From Actinomadura sp. K4S16 (GTDB taxonomy: Bacteria > Actinomycetota > Actinomycetes > Streptosporangiales > Streptosporangiaceae), in contig NZ_BDDE01000019.1 in NCBI RefSeq assembly GCF_008327685.1, positions 1 to 64,000 on the forward strand: a DNA stretch of 64,000 nucleotides. Reading direction: 5' to 3'. The notes under the pieces are model-generated. The model searched no databases. It saw nothing but the letters and a program-made list of their open reading frames with translations, and was not told the origin of the DNA. A program made the position numbers and the translations under genes. Positions 27,550-36,768 of the stretch are shown in pieces (positions within the stretch are counted from its first letter, which is position 1; each line of letters begins with the position of its first letter).

Positions 27550-28186
27550 GAACGCCGGCGCGGCCGCCGGAGGGAGCGCGGGGCCGTCCCCCCACGAGGG
27601 GTCCGCCCCGGCGACCCCCGTCGCGGTGAAGATCCTCGTCGCCGGGGGCTTCGGCGTCGGCAAGACCACGCTCGTCGGCTCCGTCAGCGAGATCCGCCCC
27701 CTCCAGACCGAGGAGCTGCTCACCGACCGGGGCGTCGGCGTCGACGACACCGAGGGCGTCGAGCAGAAGACGACCACCACGGTCGCCATGGACTTCGGCC
27801 GCATCACGATCCGCGACGGCCTCGTGCTGTACCTGTTCGGCACGCCCGGCCAGGACCGGTTCTGGTTCATGTGGGACGAGCTGTCCTTCGGGGCGCTCGG
27901 CGCCGTCGTGCTCGCCGACACCCGCCGCCTCGCCGACTGCTTCCCCGCCGTCGACTACTTCGAGAACCGGGGCCTGCCGTTCGTCATCGCGGTGAACTGC
28001 TTCGACGACGGCTACGACTACACGCCCGCGGAGATCCGCGAGGCGCTCGACCTCAATGAGAACACTCCGGTCGTGCTGTGCGACGTCCGGGAGCGCACGT
28101 CCGGCAAGGAGGTGCTGACGACGCTGGTCAGGTACCTGCTGTCGGTGCACGAGGAGGAGACGCGCGCAGGCGCCCCGGCGCTGTAG
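27530..28186 (+). CDS. cvnD: conservon GTPase-like protein CvnD
   Basis: 218 residues. After about 30 disordered residues comes a small Ras-like GTP/ATP-binding domain: P-loop AGGFGVGKTTLVGS (about 37-50), TTTTVAMDFGR, G3 FGTPGQDRFWFMW, and AVNCFDD in place of the G4 motif. In studied conservons CvnD works with the roadblock protein CvnB as a switch; CvnB is absent here. GAGGGAA precedes the ATG inside cvnC, so translation is coupled. galT follows after 13 bp. Confidence 0.92.
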   Translation: MVSKPSENAGAAAGGSAGPSPHEGSAPATPVAVKILVAGGFGVGKTTLVGSVSEIRPLQTEELLTDRGVGVDDTEGVEQKTTTTVAMDFGRITIRDGLVLYLFGTPGQDRFWFMWDELSFGALGAVVLADTRRLADCFPAVDYFENRGLPFVIAVNCFDDGYDYTPAEIREALDLNENTPVVLCDVRERTSGKEVLTTLVRYLLSVHEEETRAGAPAL

Positions 28187-28199
28187 GCTGCCGGTCGAG

Positions 28200-29249
<1,050 letters not shown>

Positions 29250-29359
29250 CGGGCGTCACCATCGGGTGACACGCGCGGCCGACGGGTAACACGGGCCTCA
29301 CCCGCCCGTTTTCGCGACTGCGTGGAACGATCTGCGCCGGGTGGCCTACGCTCCCACGC

Positions 29360-30261
29360 ATGCCGGAAAGCGTGCTGGCGGGCCCGTTGGCGCGCGGGTC
29401 CTTCGACGGCGTCGCCGCCACCGCGGAGCGACCGCCGCTGGCCTTCACGTCCCGCGTCGGGCAGGGCGTGAACACCGGCCAGGCGTGGGACCTCGCGGCC
29501 GGCGCGCCGCTCGGGCCGCCCATCCCCGACTTCCCCGCAGACCGGGCCGACTGGGCGTTCGGCGTCCCCGCCGGGTCGCCGACCGTCGCCTGGACGCACC
29601 GTGACCGCCTCCACGTCCACGACCTCGGCACGGGCCGCGACGTCACCCTGGACGCCCACCCCGACCTGCTCGGCCTCGCCGTCCACCACGGCCGCGCCGC
29701 CGTCGTCGCGGTCTTCGGCCCGGCCAGCGACGCCGAGGTGGCGGTGTGGGACGCCCTCACCGGCGACCGGCTCGCCGGCTTCCACCTCTGGCTCGGCCAC
29801 GGCAGCGCCGTCGACCGCCGCCTCCTGCACGCGACGCCCGCGACGGGCCCCCTCGTAGCCCTGACCGGCGACTCCGCGACCTGGAACGCGGCGAGGAGAT
29901 CGCCGCCGTGCCGACCGCCGCCGGGACCCTCGTCCCGTCTCCGGACGGCCTCGTCCTCGTCTGCCCGACCCCGGATGACCTGGGCGTGCACGGCCTGGAC
30001 GGTGCCCGCATCGCGTCCCTGTCCGTCCCCGCCCCCGTCGACCAGACGGCCGCGGCCCTGGTCGACGGTCACCTCCTGGTGGCCGCCGTCCTCCGGGACG
30101 CCCCCGACACCCTCTTCGCCTGGAACACCGCCGCGCCGGCCCCGTCCCACCGCGTCAAGCTTCCGGCCCCCGCGAACGACCTGGCCCTGGCCCCGGACGG
30201 CACTCTCCTCGCGGCCACCGACACCGCCCTCTACACCGCCCGCCCCCACGGGAATCGCTGA
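29360..30261 (+). pseudogene. frameshifted WD40/beta-propeller-like protein
   Basis: Reading starts at ATG 29360 with propeller-like blades (AWDLAAGAPLGPPIPDFP, HVHDLGTGRDVTL, VAVWDALTGDRLAGF). Sense is lost near 29870-29890 (ALTGDSATW). The same style continues one frame over (RDLERGEEIAAVP, PSPDGLVLVCPTPDDLGVHG, NDLALAPDGTLLAATD) to a stop at 30261 just before a terminator. A single-base deletion around 29870-29890 explains both halves, about 300 residues in total. It is either a decayed gene or an assembly error. The read-through of frame one to 30313 is Pro/Ser/Arg nonsense and crosses the terminator hairpin. Confidence 0.75.
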
Positions 30262-30270
30262 GCACACGAA

Positions 30271-30300
30271 ACAGGGCCGGGGGGGTGGGCCCGGCCCTGT
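30271..30300. terminator. bidirectional hairpin terminator
   Basis: ACAGGGCCGGG (30271-30281) and CCCGGCCCTGT (30290-30300), a perfect 11-bp stem with an 8-nt G-rich loop, between convergent genes. Confidence 0.85.
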
Positions 30301-30345
30301 CGGCGAGTGGTAGCCGCCGGCGCGCAGGGCGCCGGCGGCGGCTTG

Positions 30346-31278
30346 TCACTGCTTCGCGAACCTGTACTGGATGGCCGCCTCCTTCGCGGTGATGGCGCGG
30401 TCGAGGAACATCAGGCCGTCCATGCGGCAGTTGCAGGGGTTCTTCTCCGCGGTGTTCTGCGGGAAGCTGCCGCCGATCTTGATGCCGCGCGGGTCCGTGG
30501 CGGACGTGACGTCGGGCTCGGGCTCGCCTTCGAGGCCCCACGGGTCGCCGGCCGTGGTGTAGAAGCCTTCCAGCGGCCTGCCGTCCTTGTAGAGCGCCAT
30601 TTCGCCGGTGTCGTAGTCGAACGTCGCGGCGAGGTGCACCCAGGTGTTCTGCGGGAGGATGCTCCGCCAGTCCTCGCTCGCGGCGAACGTCTGCGACTTC
30701 GAACCGTCCACGCGGCGGCCGAGCGCGACGACGTGCAGGGTGCCGGAGACCTCGATGATCTCCAGCAGCGCGCGCACGGCGTGCCCGTCGGAGTCGCCTG
30801 TGAGCAGGCCGGACAGGCCGACCGCGTTGTAGACGTCGCTCGGGTTCGACGTCTCGGTGTTGGGGCTCGGGTTCGTGCCGGTCATCTTGAACCAGCCCGC
30901 GAGGGTCGCGCCCTTGGCGGAGCTGAACGCGTGCAGGGACGGGACGCCGGTCGCCGAGTAGATCCCGGCCTTCCAGTCGTCGTTGCCCTTCGCGGCCGGG
31001 TTCACCTGCCCGAGCTGGATGGCGTGCCGCCGCGCGCCGTCCCGGACCCGCATGTCCGCGCCGCCGTTGATGAGGTTGATCGTGGTGCCGGACCGTCCGC
31101 TGTCGGCCTCGCGGGACGGGTCGCCCGGGACGGGGTGCTCGAAGTCGTAGTAGGAGACGAGGTTCTTCTTCAGGGGCGGGAAGACGCCGCCGGTCGAGGC
31201 GCTGGCCGGTGCTGCGACGCAGAGCGAGGCGCCCAGCAGCGCGGTGGTGAGTGCGGCGGTGCCGCGGCGGATCATCAT
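30346..31278 (-). CDS. secreted LamG/concanavalin-like protein
   Basis: 310 residues with a Sec signal (MMIRRG, hydrophobic core, cleavage near ASA-STGG). The mature chain is a LamG-like jelly roll: LVSYYDFEHPVPGD, ATLAGWFKMTG, NTWVHLAATFDYDTGEMALY and the closing DGLMFLDRAITAKEAAIQY. Such domains bind polysaccharides or form parts of carbohydrate-active systems. It follows the GSDH-type gene on the same strand, but a strong 17-bp hairpin lies between, so its expression may be lower or separate. AAGGAG precedes the ATG. Confidence 0.85.
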   Translation of the reverse strand: MMIRRGTAALTTALLGASLCVAAPASASTGGVFPPLKKNLVSYYDFEHPVPGDPSREADSGRSGTTINLINGGADMRVRDGARRHAIQLGQVNPAAKGNDDWKAGIYSATGVPSLHAFSSAKGATLAGWFKMTGTNPSPNTETSNPSDVYNAVGLSGLLTGDSDGHAVRALLEIIEVSGTLHVVALGRRVDGSKSQTFAASEDWRSILPQNTWVHLAATFDYDTGEMALYKDGRPLEGFYTTAGDPWGLEGEPEPDVTSATDPRGIKIGGSFPQNTAEKNPCNCRMDGLMFLDRAITAKEAAIQYRFAKQ

Positions 31279-31293
31279 GTCGACTCCTTGGAG

Positions 31294-31334
31294 TCCTCCG
31301 GGCGGGCGCCGCGAGCCGGCGCCCGCCCGGAGGA
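31294..31334 (-). terminator. strong hairpin between GSDH-type and LamG genes
   Basis: TCCTCCGGGCGGGCGCC (31294-31310) pairs perfectly with 31318-31334 across a 7-nt loop. Both flanking genes are on the minus strand, so this is a terminator, attenuator or mRNA-stabilising stem inside a transcription unit. Confidence 0.8.
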
Positions 31335-31339
31335 GGCCG

Positions 31340-33433
31340 TTACTTCGCCTGGGTTCCGCGGACCGTCAGGTCGCGGAGCCGGCCGATGTTGTCGAACGAG
31401 CCGAAGCCCACCCGGCCGGAGCCGAGGGTCCTGTCGAGGGCGGTGAAGACCGGCTTGGACGACCCGTCCACGTAGACGGCGATCTCACCGGTGTCCGCCC
31501 GGCGGTCCACCCGGACGCGGTGCCACGCCTCGTCGGTGATGGCCGGCGGGGCGCCGTGCGACCGGTTGGCGTTCCACTGCTGGTCGATGCGCAGCCGGTC
31601 GGCGCCGTTCACCAGGAAGATCCCGTTGTGCGGGTAGATGGTGTTGTCGCTGGACAGGTGCGCGTAGTAGAAGTGCGTGTCGTCCTGGTAGCCGAAGACG
31701 ACGATCACGTCCCGGTTGCTGACCGACACCGGGGTGTCGAGCCGCACCTTCGCGTCGATCCGCGCCGAGGTCAGCACCGGCCCCTTGTCGAGCACCGCGT
31801 ACTCGAACGGGCGGCGCGGCCCGGGGCGCTGCTGGCCCTCCTCGGCGAGGATGACCTGGTCGCCGGGGAACTCCCACTTGGACGGCGTGACGGGCGCCCA
31901 GTTCTCGGCGTCCATCGCGTTCCCGATGCGGACCGGGCCCGCCGCGCCGGCCGCGACCCGCTTCGTCCCGACCACCTTCCAGATCTTGCCGTTGGCCTTG
32001 GCGAGCAGGTAGGGCTCGCCCTGCGCGTCCGACCCGTACCGCAGGTCGACGCGCTGGTCACCGGCCAGCTCCCGCATCGTGACGGGCTTGCCGGAGGTGT
32101 CGTAGGCCGCCAGCTCGTAGATCTGCGCGCGGTTCCTGCCGGTCGCGTCGTGCTTCATCTCCGACTCTTCGGTGTACATGAGCCGGCCGTCCACGATGTC
32201 GGTGAACAGGTACTTGCCGCGCAGCGCGGGCAGTCGCGCGCCCCGGTACACGTAGCCGCCGGAGATGGCGTGGCCCACGTCGCTGCTGCAGTTCCAGTCG
32301 GCGGGCGGGTCGTGGTCGTAGGCCGCGAGCGGGTACTCGTAGTCGTACTTGTCGTCGTCGGCCGGCAGCGGGTACAGGTGGCAGCGGTCGTCCTTGCGGA
32401 ACGTGAACGCGCCCTCCCGCTCGCTCCACCCGATGTTCGCGCCGGGGTAGAGCTCGTGGATCGACTCGATCTCGTGCTCGCCGATGTGCGCGAGGAACAT
32501 CCGGTGCGTGCCGCCGGTGTCCCAGCTGAACCGGTGCGGGTCGCGCATGCCGTAGGCGTAGATCTCGCCGACCTTGCCGGGCTGCCCGGCGTAGGGGTTG
32601 TCGGCGGGGATGCCGTACTTGCCGTTCGCGCTGTCGTTCCCGGCCGGGTCGATCCGCAGGACCTTGCCCTGGGGGACGGCGAGGTTCTGCGGGTCGCCGC
32701 CGTTGTCGCCGACGTTGCCGTTGCCGCCGTCGCCGACCGACAGGTAGAGCTTGCCGTAGTCGGCGTCGCCCGGACGGGCGTTGGGGTTGAAGTCGATCTG
32801 CTGGAGGTTGTGGATGCGGCCGGCGAACCCGATGCGCAGGAGTTCGCGGTGCGTCCCGGAGAACGTGTCCGCCTTCGGGTCGTCCGCCGTCCACTCGTCG
32901 ATGACGCCGTGGTAGCCGGTCTTCGGCTGCGGGGTGAGGTCGGGCGTCTTGGTCTTGAGCGCGTTGCCCGCCTCGACGTGCGCGGTGTAGAACTTCCCGT
33001 TCTTCCGGAAGTCGGGGTGGAACGCGACGAATCCGAAGCCCTGTCCGAGTCCGGCCTGGGAGAAGAAGTCGGGCGCGAACGTGGCGGCGACGTCCAGGTA
33101 GACGTGCGGGGTGCGGGTCTTCTTGTCGAGCAGGTACAGGTTGCCGTTCAGGTCGGGCACGTACAGGCGGCCCGAGTGGTCGGGGACCTCACCGACGTAG
33201 TTGATGCGGTTCCACCGCAGCAGCCGCGGGTCGGTGGGGGTGCCCGTCGGCGTCGACTTCGGCAGCTGCGCGACCTCCTGGAGGACGAGGCCGAGGCCGG
33301 ACGGGGCGGGGTCTTCGGGGATCGGGTCGAGGATCGGCGCGTCGTCGCGCGCCTGCGCCGCCGGGGGGACGGTGAGCAGCGGCAGCAGCAGCGCCGCGAT
33401 CGTGAGGAGACACCAGCTGAGTTTTCTTCGCAT
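31340..33433 (-). CDS. secreted GSDH-type (PQQ-dependent-like) sugar dehydrogenase with C-terminal jelly-roll domain
   Basis: 697 residues from ATG 33433 (MRRKLSW, Sec signal with cleavage near AQA-RDD). Residues about 40-520 form the GSDH six-bladed propeller typical of PQQ-dependent soluble aldose dehydrogenases: GQGFGFVAFHPDFRKNGKFY, HNLQQIDFNPN, LYLSVGDGGNGNVGDNGGDP, GKVLRIDPAGND and YGMRDPHRFSWD. A second beta-rich domain at about 540-697 (AYVDGSSKPVF-like strand IAVYVDGSSKPVF, FGSFDNIGRLRDLTV) resembles sugar-binding concanavalin folds. It probably oxidises extracellular sugars. No PQQ biosynthesis gene is in the window. Two LacI-type operators lie 33-58 bp upstream. Confidence 0.88.
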   Translation of the reverse strand: MRRKLSWCLLTIAALLLPLLTVPPAAQARDDAPILDPIPEDPAPSGLGLVLQEVAQLPKSTPTGTPTDPRLLRWNRINYVGEVPDHSGRLYVPDLNGNLYLLDKKTRTPHVYLDVAATFAPDFFSQAGLGQGFGFVAFHPDFRKNGKFYTAHVEAGNALKTKTPDLTPQPKTGYHGVIDEWTADDPKADTFSGTHRELLRIGFAGRIHNLQQIDFNPNARPGDADYGKLYLSVGDGGNGNVGDNGGDPQNLAVPQGKVLRIDPAGNDSANGKYGIPADNPYAGQPGKVGEIYAYGMRDPHRFSWDTGGTHRMFLAHIGEHEIESIHELYPGANIGWSEREGAFTFRKDDRCHLYPLPADDDKYDYEYPLAAYDHDPPADWNCSSDVGHAISGGYVYRGARLPALRGKYLFTDIVDGRLMYTEESEMKHDATGRNRAQIYELAAYDTSGKPVTMRELAGDQRVDLRYGSDAQGEPYLLAKANGKIWKVVGTKRVAAGAAGPVRIGNAMDAENWAPVTPSKWEFPGDQVILAEEGQQRPGPRRPFEYAVLDKGPVLTSARIDAKVRLDTPVSVSNRDVIVVFGYQDDTHFYYAHLSSDNTIYPHNGIFLVNGADRLRIDQQWNANRSHGAPPAITDEAWHRVRVDRRADTGEIAVYVDGSSKPVFTALDRTLGSGRVGFGSFDNIGRLRDLTVRGTQAK

Positions 33434-33465
33434 TCCGGCCGTCCTAGGGTGGGGATCGGTGGCAG

Positions 33466-33491
33466 GAAAGCGCTTTCTGGAAGCGCTTTCC
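33466..33491. promoter_or_regulatory. double LacI-type operator upstream of GSDH-type gene
   Basis: GAAAGCGCTTTC at 33466-33477 is a perfect palindrome, followed at once by an imperfect copy GGAAGCGCTTTCC at 33479-33491. The sequence matches the perfect operator beside the lacI gene at 40928-40945. Confidence 0.85.
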
Positions 33492-33519
33492 AGAACGTAC
33501 GACCGGTCTCGCCCGCACG

Positions 33520-34809
33520 TCAAGGACGAATTTCGGGCCAGCCGGATGTGGACATCGCGTCATGACCGCGTCCGCGGGAAGCCCGGTGGAACCACGCGTG
33601 GACCGCCGTCGCGGCCGCGGAGACGACGAGACCGACCGGGGCGGCGGCCGCATGGCCCGCCAGGGTCAGCGCCACGGCCGCCGCGGCTCCGGGGGCCCAG
33701 ATCCACGTCGCCACGGGCCGTCCCGCGCGCCCGCGCCGCCGCGCGAACTCCGCCGCCATCGGCGGGACGAGCGCCGGCAGCGCCGCCGCCAGCACCGTCA
33801 GCCATTCGAGCAGCATCCGGTCGACCCGGAGCGCCGCGAGCACCGCCCCGGGCACCGCGATCGCCAGCACCGCCACGACCCGCCGCCCCTCCACCCGCCG
33901 CGCCGGGGCGGGATCGGGTGGGTGGGGGAGGAAGCGGGTGACGGCGAGGGCGCCGGAGTGGACGGCGGCGAGCGTCGGGGCGATGACCGACGCGGCGACG
34001 AACAGGTTCGCCGCGGGCAGGCCGTCCGGTCCGGCGAGCACGGCGACCACGTCGGTGGATCCGCTGGCCGCCGCGACCCCGGCGCCGACGACGGAGGCCC
34101 CGAGCGCGGGGACGACGAGGAGCGCGACGCAGGCCGCGAGGTCGCCGCGGCCGCGCAGGCCCACGGTGAAGTCGGGGGCCCGCACGGCGAACACCGACAC
34201 GTACCCGATGTATCCGGCGAGGTCCGCGGCGAGGAGGCCGGGCGGTCCGTCCCGGGCGAGCGACACCGGCGACGCGGGCGGCGCGAGCTTCACCGCGACG
34301 ATGCCGATCAGCGCGACGGCGGTCAGGGTGGTGACGACCGCGACCGCGTTCCACCGGCCGCCGCCGGCGACCAGCACCGCGACCGTGGGGACGGTCAGCG
34401 CGGCGACGCCCACCGCGTCCGGGACGCCGCCGAGCGCCGCGGCGGCCGCCCCGCCGAGGCCGACGTTGAAGCCGAACCAGCCGGCCATCGCGACCGCGAG
34501 CAGCGCGGTGAAGGCGCGCTCGGCGACCGGGGGCAGGTAGCGGGGCGCGAGCTCCGCCATCCCGGCGTTCTCCCCGGCGGGCTCCCGCAGGCCGAGCCGT
34601 CCCTGCGCGGCGAGCAGCGCCGCCATCACGGCGCCGCCCACCACCAGGACCGGGACGGGCAGCGCACCGCCGTGCCGCCCGCCGATCTGCGCCCCGAGGA
34701 CGAGCGCGCCGGGCGCCGTCCCGATGCCGAGCCACGCCCCGGCCGCCGCCCGCCACGTCCGGCCGCCGCCGGCCCCGGACGTGCGCGGGCGCGCCGGAGC
34801 GGACGTCAC
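33520..34809 (-). CDS. NCS1/CodB-like permease
   Basis: 429 residues from GTG 34809, overlapping the preceding stop by 4 bp. About 12 hydrophobic helices. It is most like purine-cytosine permeases: GIGTAPGALVLGAQ near the start, AVAMAGWFGFNVGLGG in the middle, and AGYIGYVSVFAVRAPDFTVG. It is the last gene of the seven-gene minus-strand operon, so it may import or export a substrate of the pathway instead of a nucleobase. The family call is moderate and the substrate unknown. Confidence 0.75.
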   Translation of the reverse strand: MTSAPARPRTSGAGGGRTWRAAAGAWLGIGTAPGALVLGAQIGGRHGGALPVPVLVVGGAVMAALLAAQGRLGLREPAGENAGMAELAPRYLPPVAERAFTALLAVAMAGWFGFNVGLGGAAAAALGGVPDAVGVAALTVPTVAVLVAGGGRWNAVAVVTTLTAVALIGIVAVKLAPPASPVSLARDGPPGLLAADLAGYIGYVSVFAVRAPDFTVGLRGRGDLAACVALLVVPALGASVVGAGVAAASGSTDVVAVLAGPDGLPAANLFVAASVIAPTLAAVHSGALAVTRFLPHPPDPAPARRVEGRRVVAVLAIAVPGAVLAALRVDRMLLEWLTVLAAALPALVPPMAAEFARRRGRAGRPVATWIWAPGAAAAVALTLAGHAAAAPVGLVVSAAATAVHAWFHRASRGRGHDAMSTSGWPEIRP

Positions 34810-35636
34810 GCCCCGTGTTCCTTCAAGGCGGGTTCCTTCAGGACGTGCTCCCCGAAGCGGGCCAGCGTGAGGGCGAGGGCCTCGGGGCCCGGCATCGCCC
34901 ACAGCGCGTCGTTGAAGATCTCCACCTCGATCGGGCCGGTGTAGCCGGTGGCGTCCACGGCCTCGCGGAACCGGCGCAGCTCGACGCATCCGTCACCGAG
35001 CATGCCGCGTCCGGTGAGGGCGCCCTCGGGCAGCGGCGTGACCCAGTCGGCGACCTGGAACAGCGAGATCCGGCCCTCGGCGCCCGCGCGGGCGATGCCG
35101 TCCCACGCAGCCGGGTCCCACCACAGGTGGTAGGTGTCGACCATGACGCCGACCTGGGCGGACGGGAAGGGCGCCGCCAGGTCGAGCGCCTGGCCGAGGG
35201 TGGAGACGACGCACCGGTCCGAGCAGAACATCGGGTGCAGCGGCTCGATCGCGAGCTGGACGCCGTGCTCGCCCGCGAAGGGCGCGAGCTCGGCCAGGAC
35301 GTCGGCGACGCGCGAGCGCGCCCCGTCCAGATCGCGGGAGCCCTCCGGCAGGCCGCCGCTGACCAGGCACAGGGCGGGCGCGCCCAGCTCGGCGGCCTCC
35401 TCGACGGCGCGGCGGTTGCTCTCCAGCGCGTCCGGCTCCTGGAAGAACCCGCCCCGGCACAGGGACGTGACCGCCAGCCCGTGGTCGCGCATGAGCTTGC
35501 CGGTGCGGGCCAGGCCGTACTCGGCGACGGGCTCCCGCCAGAGCCCGACGCCCGTCACCCCGGCGGACGCGCAGCCGGCGGCCAGCTCCGGCAGGGCCCA
35601 GTACCGGGTCGTCCACTGGTTGAGGCTGAACCTCAT
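34806..35636 (-). CDS. sugar phosphate isomerase/epimerase-like TIM barrel
   Basis: 276 residues, xylose-isomerase-like TIM barrel (AP endonuclease family 2 fold). Metal-ligand regions are visible: LAIEPLHPMF (Glu), VGVMVDTYHLWWDP (Asp, His), RISLFQVADW and GPIEVEIFN (Glu). Relatives act as IolE-type dehydratases, hydroxypyruvate isomerases or 3-keto-sugar converting enzymes. It sits between the DUF993 gene (16 bp upstream) and the permease (4-bp overlap). Pairing with a Gfo/Idh/MocA oxidoreductase suggests work on an oxidised sugar; this is inference. Confidence 0.88.
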   Translation of the reverse strand: MRFSLNQWTTRYWALPELAAGCASAGVTGVGLWREPVAEYGLARTGKLMRDHGLAVTSLCRGGFFQEPDALESNRRAVEEAAELGAPALCLVSGGLPEGSRDLDGARSRVADVLAELAPFAGEHGVQLAIEPLHPMFCSDRCVVSTLGQALDLAAPFPSAQVGVMVDTYHLWWDPAAWDGIARAGAEGRISLFQVADWVTPLPEGALTGRGMLGDGCVELRRFREAVDATGYTGPIEVEIFNDALWAMPGPEALALTLARFGEHVLKEPALKEHGA

Positions 35637-35652
35637 CAGGCGCCTCCCCTCA

Positions 35653-36768
35653 TCACGCGGCTCCCTGGACGGTCAGCCACGCGCGCATCCGGTGCGCCGC
35701 GAGGCCGGGGTCGGGGAAGAGGCCGGCGGCGTCGGCGAGCTGGAAGAGGCGGACCATGTGCGGCACGGAACGCGCGGTCTCCAGCCCGCCGACCATCCGG
35801 AAGTGCCGCTGGTGGCCGGTCAGCCAGGCCAGGAACACCACCCCCGTCTTGTAGTAGTAGGTGGGGGTCTCGAAGAGGTGCCGGGCCAGCGGCACCGTCG
35901 GCTCGAAGATCTCCTCGTAGGACGCGGTGTCGCCGTCGTCGAGCGCGTGCAGTGCCGCAGCGGCGGCGGGCGCGATCGGGTCGAAGATTCCGAGCAGCGC
36001 GTCGCTGTGCCCCTCGGCATCGCCCCGGATCAGCTCCGGATAGTTGAAGTCGTCCCCGGTGTAGAGCCGGACGCCGGACGGCAGCCGGCGGCGGAGGTCG
36101 ACCTCGCGCCCCGCGTCCAGCAGCGAGATCTTGACGCCGTCGATCCGGGACGCGTGCTCGCCGATCAGGGCGAGCAGCGCCCCGGCCGCGACGTCGAGGT
36201 CGTCCGAGCCCCAGTAGCCCTCCAGCGCCGGGTCGAACATCGGGCCCAGCCAGTGCAGCACGACCGGCCGCTCGACCTGCGCGAGCAGCCGCCCGTACAC
36301 CGAGGCGTAGTCCTCCGGGCCGTTCGCCGCGGCGGCCAGGTGGCGGCTCGCCATCAGCACCGGCACCGCGGCCACGGACTCGATGACGGCCAGTTGCTCC
36401 TCGTAGGCGGCGGCGATCTCCGCCAGGGACGCGGGCCCCGGCGGCAGCTGGTCGGTGCCCGCGCCGCAGACGATCCGGCCCCCTTCTGAAAGCGCTTCCT
36501 CACCGCTCCGCACGATGAGCTCGCGGGTCGTCGTCCAGTCCAGGCCCATGCCGCGCTGGGCGGTGTCCATCGCCTCGGCGACGCCCAGCCCGTAGGACCA
36601 CAGGTGCCGCCGGAACGCGAGCGTCGCGTCCCAGTCCAGCGACTCGCCGCCCGCGACCACGTGCGCGGCCGCGTACGCGACGCGCGACGTGCTGGGCCCG
36701 GCGGGCGGCTTGTAGGTGCGCGGCTCGCTCATCGCGTGGCCGGGCGCCCCGGGCAGATCGATCTTCAT
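35653..36768 (-). CDS. DUF993 / dihydrodipicolinate synthase-like protein
   Basis: 371 residues from ATG 36768, whose first bases overlap the oxidoreductase stop (ATGA). Sequence matches the DUF993 group of aldolase-type TIM barrels: SYGLGVAEAMDTAQRGMGLDW, GAGTDQLPPG, VLMASRHLAAAANGPEDY, VLHWLGPMFDPAL, VKISLLDAGRE and YTGDDFNYPELI. The Lys in DGVKISLLD is a plausible Schiff-base residue, as in DHDPS-type aldolases. Its reaction is not established; a retro-aldol step in sugar-acid or cyclitol breakdown would fit the context. A partial LacI-type operator lies inside the gene at 36488-36499. Confidence 0.8.
   Translation of the reverse strand: MKIDLPGAPGHAMSEPRTYKPPAGPSTSRVAYAAAHVVAGGESLDWDATLAFRRHLWSYGLGVAEAMDTAQRGMGLDWTTTRELIVRSGEEALSEGGRIVCGAGTDQLPPGPASLAEIAAAYEEQLAVIESVAAVPVLMASRHLAAAANGPEDYASVYGRLLAQVERPVVLHWLGPMFDPALEGYWGSDDLDVAAGALLALIGEHASRIDGVKISLLDAGREVDLRRRLPSGVRLYTGDDFNYPELIRGDAEGHSDALLGIFDPIAPAAAAALHALDDGDTASYEEIFEPTVPLARHLFETPTYYYKTGVVFLAWLTGHQRHFRMVGGLETARSVPHMVRLFQLADAAGLFPDPGLAAHRMRAWLTVQGAA
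36488..36499. promoter_or_regulatory. intragenic LacI-type half-match operator
   Basis: GAAAGCGCTTCC within the DUF993 coding region differs at one position from the operator core GAAAGCGCTTTC. Could be a roadblock or auxiliary looping site, or chance. Confidence 0.4.

Noticed and set aside
25057..27921. 954-codon open frame on the minus strand opposite cvnA-cvnD
   Set aside because: It is the GC-rich mirror of well-recognised plus-strand genes, with Arg/Gly/Ala/Val-rich low-complexity translation and no domain.
29860..29900. Programmed frameshift in the propeller gene
   Set aside because: No slippery heptamer or strong downstream structure is seen; mutation or sequencing error is simpler.
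29360..30313. Single long reading of the beta-propeller gene in one frame
   Set aside because: The second half is Pro/Ser/Arg nonsense and crosses the terminator, while another frame gives sensible blades.
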